The position numbers and the translations under genes are program-made. DNA of 64,000 nucleotides from Pyropia yezoensis (Eukaryota; Rhodophyta; Bangiophyceae; Bangiales; Bangiaceae), in NCBI GenBank assembly GCA_009829735.1, contig CM020620.1, positions 10,723,420 to 10,787,419 on the forward strand, given 5' to 3'. The number at the start of each line of letters is the position of its first letter. Position 1 is the first letter of the stretch. Below are positions 61,853 to 64,000 of this stretch, piece after piece. A model generated the notes under the pieces. It saw only the letters and a list, made by a program, of their open reading frames with translations. It was not told the origin of the DNA and searched no databases.

Positions 61853-64000
61853 GGTCGACAGGACCGGTGGTGAAGCACGCGGTATAGTCACGAAAGATAC
61901 GGTGCACGCTTGGGTCGCCGCGGCTTCGAGGTGGCACCCAAAACACAGCAGCCCCTCAAAGAAAAGATGCGCCGATCAATAGCGCGTCGCTCCAGGCAGG
62001 TAGGAAGACGCACGTGCAGCGGGATCTGGTCGACGGGGCGACTCAAGACGGGCACCCTCCAATGTACAAGCACCCACCGAGAGGACGCCGGCGCTCGACA
62101 GGAAGCCCCGTTGTAATGCACGACCGTCAAGTGGTGGTCAACAGCACCTACGGCAACACACAGTGTGCCTCACTGCGGCCGGATGGATGCGTACTGAACA
62201 GCACCACAGGCGCAAGCAACAGCAAGCCGGCAGCAAGGATGCGTCAGAGGGGTTGCCGAGTAATGGCGAGGGGATATGCCGCGTGCCTGCTCCCACCAGG
62301 CACGGAAAGGGTGCTCGACGGGCTGGTGTACAGGAAGACGTCACCAAGCGGGCGGCGTAACGTCGGGGGCGCGGCGGGCGTCGCCCACCCGGCCAGCAGC
62401 CCGAGCCGGGGCGGCAAATAAGAGCGCTCCCACGCGTGAGCACAAGAGGGGCTCTCTCGCCCGTTCCCTCCACCCCCCTCCCGCACCACCCGCTGCTGCC
62501 CCCCCCGCCCCTCACAGTCTCGGCCCTCGCTGGGCCGGGAAGAGGCTGCCGGACGGCCCACACCACGAGAGCGCGCCGGCGCACACCTGCGCGGCGGCCG
62601 CCGACAACGCGCTGCGGTTGTCGCCGTTTCCAGGGCCCCAACAAGCCACAGCGGGACAGGAGGGAAAGACACCTGCTCCGTGGCGCTGGGGGCGTGACGG
62701 ACTAGTGCAAGGCTCCTCAAGGTGAAACTCCCCCGCCACGGCACACCCCCGCCGCCCCACAGCGTGTCTGAGTGACCCACCACGGGAGCTCTCACGGGAG
62801 AGACCTCCACCGCCGCCTACGACGGCCGCTGTCGAAAGAGACGGAAGGCCGCAACCTCCAAGCGAGTAGTGCAGGAATGGCGTTCGGATTGTGGCCGCAG
62901 CAGTGGGGTAGCAGCTAGTGGGGGGGAGGGGGTGGGGAGCGGATGGGGCAGGAGGAATAATGGCGCTGCCTCCGCAAGCGATGGGCTACGCCACGCCGCG
63001 GCAGCGGTGCGGTGTGGAAACCCCGCGACTGGCGGCTGCACGCGCGAGCGCACGAGCCGAGCGGCAACGCAGGACCAGCGACAGGACCCGTCGCGGTGGC
63101 CAGAGGCAACGCACGCAGACGGGCGTCAGCGACAACGAGGGCAGACGGGCCCACGCCGCCGCCGCCGCCGCCGCTGCCGCCGCTGCCGCCGCCGCCGCTG
63201 CGGCCGCCGCCGCCTTCTCACTTCCGCCGACAGGGAGGGCCCACACGTTCGTTAGTGGCACACCGTCGCGAGCGCCCCCGGTCCTCGGCCAATTCCCACA
63301 CGGCCTGCCAGGCCCTCCCGGGCGGCTGGGCTCTGAAGCGCAGACAGCGGCGCCCGGGCACGCACGCCCCAGACGTCCCACACGCTCCCGCCAGTACCGC
63401 CCCCCTCCCTCGCCAACCGCCGCCACCCCTCCTCCCCGCCTCCCGTCGCACGCCCAACGACAGCCCAGGACAGACGTCGCGACCCCCCTCGTCACCGCAG
63501 CCCAGACGCGGTGTGGTGCCTCCAGCGCACAGCGATGGGGGCCAACAAGGATGGGCACGCCGCCCGCCAGCCAATATGGGATGGGGCAACCGAGCGGGGG
63601 TTGATGCGCTCACGAACGGGGATGGCACCCGCGGTCGCAACCACCTCTCAATTACTGCGCCGTCGGGGCCAGCTAACGTCCAGCTTGGCAAGCATTGTTG
63701 AAGCAGCCAACAAGGACCACAGAATCGCCAGCCGAAAGAACTCGCTCACGGGATCCCGACGCCGGGTCTTCCCGCCATGGCGGGTCCTAAACGTGGGCGT
63801 ACACAGTGCTCACAACAGGTTTTGCCGCCATCTGATTGGTCAAAGAAACAAGGAAAAACGCCTTTACTCCCCTTTGGCCAATGGGATGCACTCTGCTTTT
63901 GTGCCTTGAAGCCAAGATCGGAGCAACATCTGTCGCACCGAGATGGCCACGATGTCCCCAGGCGACTTTGGCTGGCCTCGACGCATCGTCTATAGTCCAA
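61853..64000. other. Region upstream of the RCHY1-like gene, no supported gene
   Basis: Should contain the RCHY1-like promoter at the left. Frames on both strands are Arg/Pro/Ala-rich without motifs. Near 63830-63890 two CCAAT-type words (TGATTGGTC and GGCCAATGGG) flank ACGCCTTTACTCC, which could be promoter elements of a gene beyond the edge. Confidence 0.4.
63155..63215. repeat. GCC triplet run
   Basis: About 20 GCC/GCT/GCG triplets in a row. Creates polyalanine frames but no gene was recognised around it. Confidence 0.8.

Noticed and set aside
1..64000. tRNA and rRNA genes
   Set aside because: I scanned for T-arm-like GTTCGA words with stems and found none I could fold convincingly; this is not an exhaustive search.

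Overview
The window looks like nuclear DNA of a GC-rich, intron-poor eukaryote. A red alga of the Porphyra/Pyropia type is my best guess, from the very high GC, mostly uninterrupted genes with long Ala/Gly runs, and dense Gypsy, Copia and Harbinger elements. That is an inference; no marker gene fixes the species. About half of the window is transposable elements, and the recognisable host genes sit in the last 14 kb.

Left part (1-27212). A Gypsy element cut by the window edge (1-1933, minus strand) is followed by 1.4 kb of GC-rich non-coding DNA. Next comes a three-level nest. A PIF/Harbinger DNA transposon of about 3.46 kb (ends at 3380 and 27212) carries a transposase gene and a convergent SAP/Myb-like gene. 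A 20.4-kb Gypsy chromovirus (Gypsy-2, 4673-25041, target duplication GTCAT) sits inside the transposase gene. A second Gypsy chromovirus (Gypsy-3, 13463-23104, minus strand, target duplication GTAGA, LTRs identical by eye) sits inside Gypsy-2. Both chromoviruses carry a long antisense ORF between pol and the 3' LTR. In Gypsy-2 that ORF was split by Gypsy-3, but its frame is continuous across the single retained target copy. The two antisense proteins seem distantly related and are the best candidate here for an undescribed gene family.

Middle part (27213-37300). This holds G-rich and alanine-codon-rich low-complexity DNA, a pair of ~600-bp inverted repeats (29670-30275 and 32607-33515), and a ~2.9-kb minisatellite with a 20-bp unit (33540-36430).

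Right-middle part (37300-49136). Four copies of a 119-bp TA-flanked MITE, a 735-bp TIR element with a TGA duplication, a complete but stop-ridden Copia element (39426-45660, minus strand, target duplication TCTCC), and a possible 1.9-kb TIR element.

Host genes (49986-61852). A ubinuclein/HPC2-like histone-chaperone subunit (minus), a COG2945-type alpha/beta hydrolase (minus), a DUF218 (YdcF-like) protein (plus), and a RCHY1/PIRH2-type CHY zinc-finger RING E3 ligase (minus). They do not form one pathway; they look like ordinary dispersed nuclear genes beside a transposon-rich block. All exon models, repeat limits and similarities were judged by eye.
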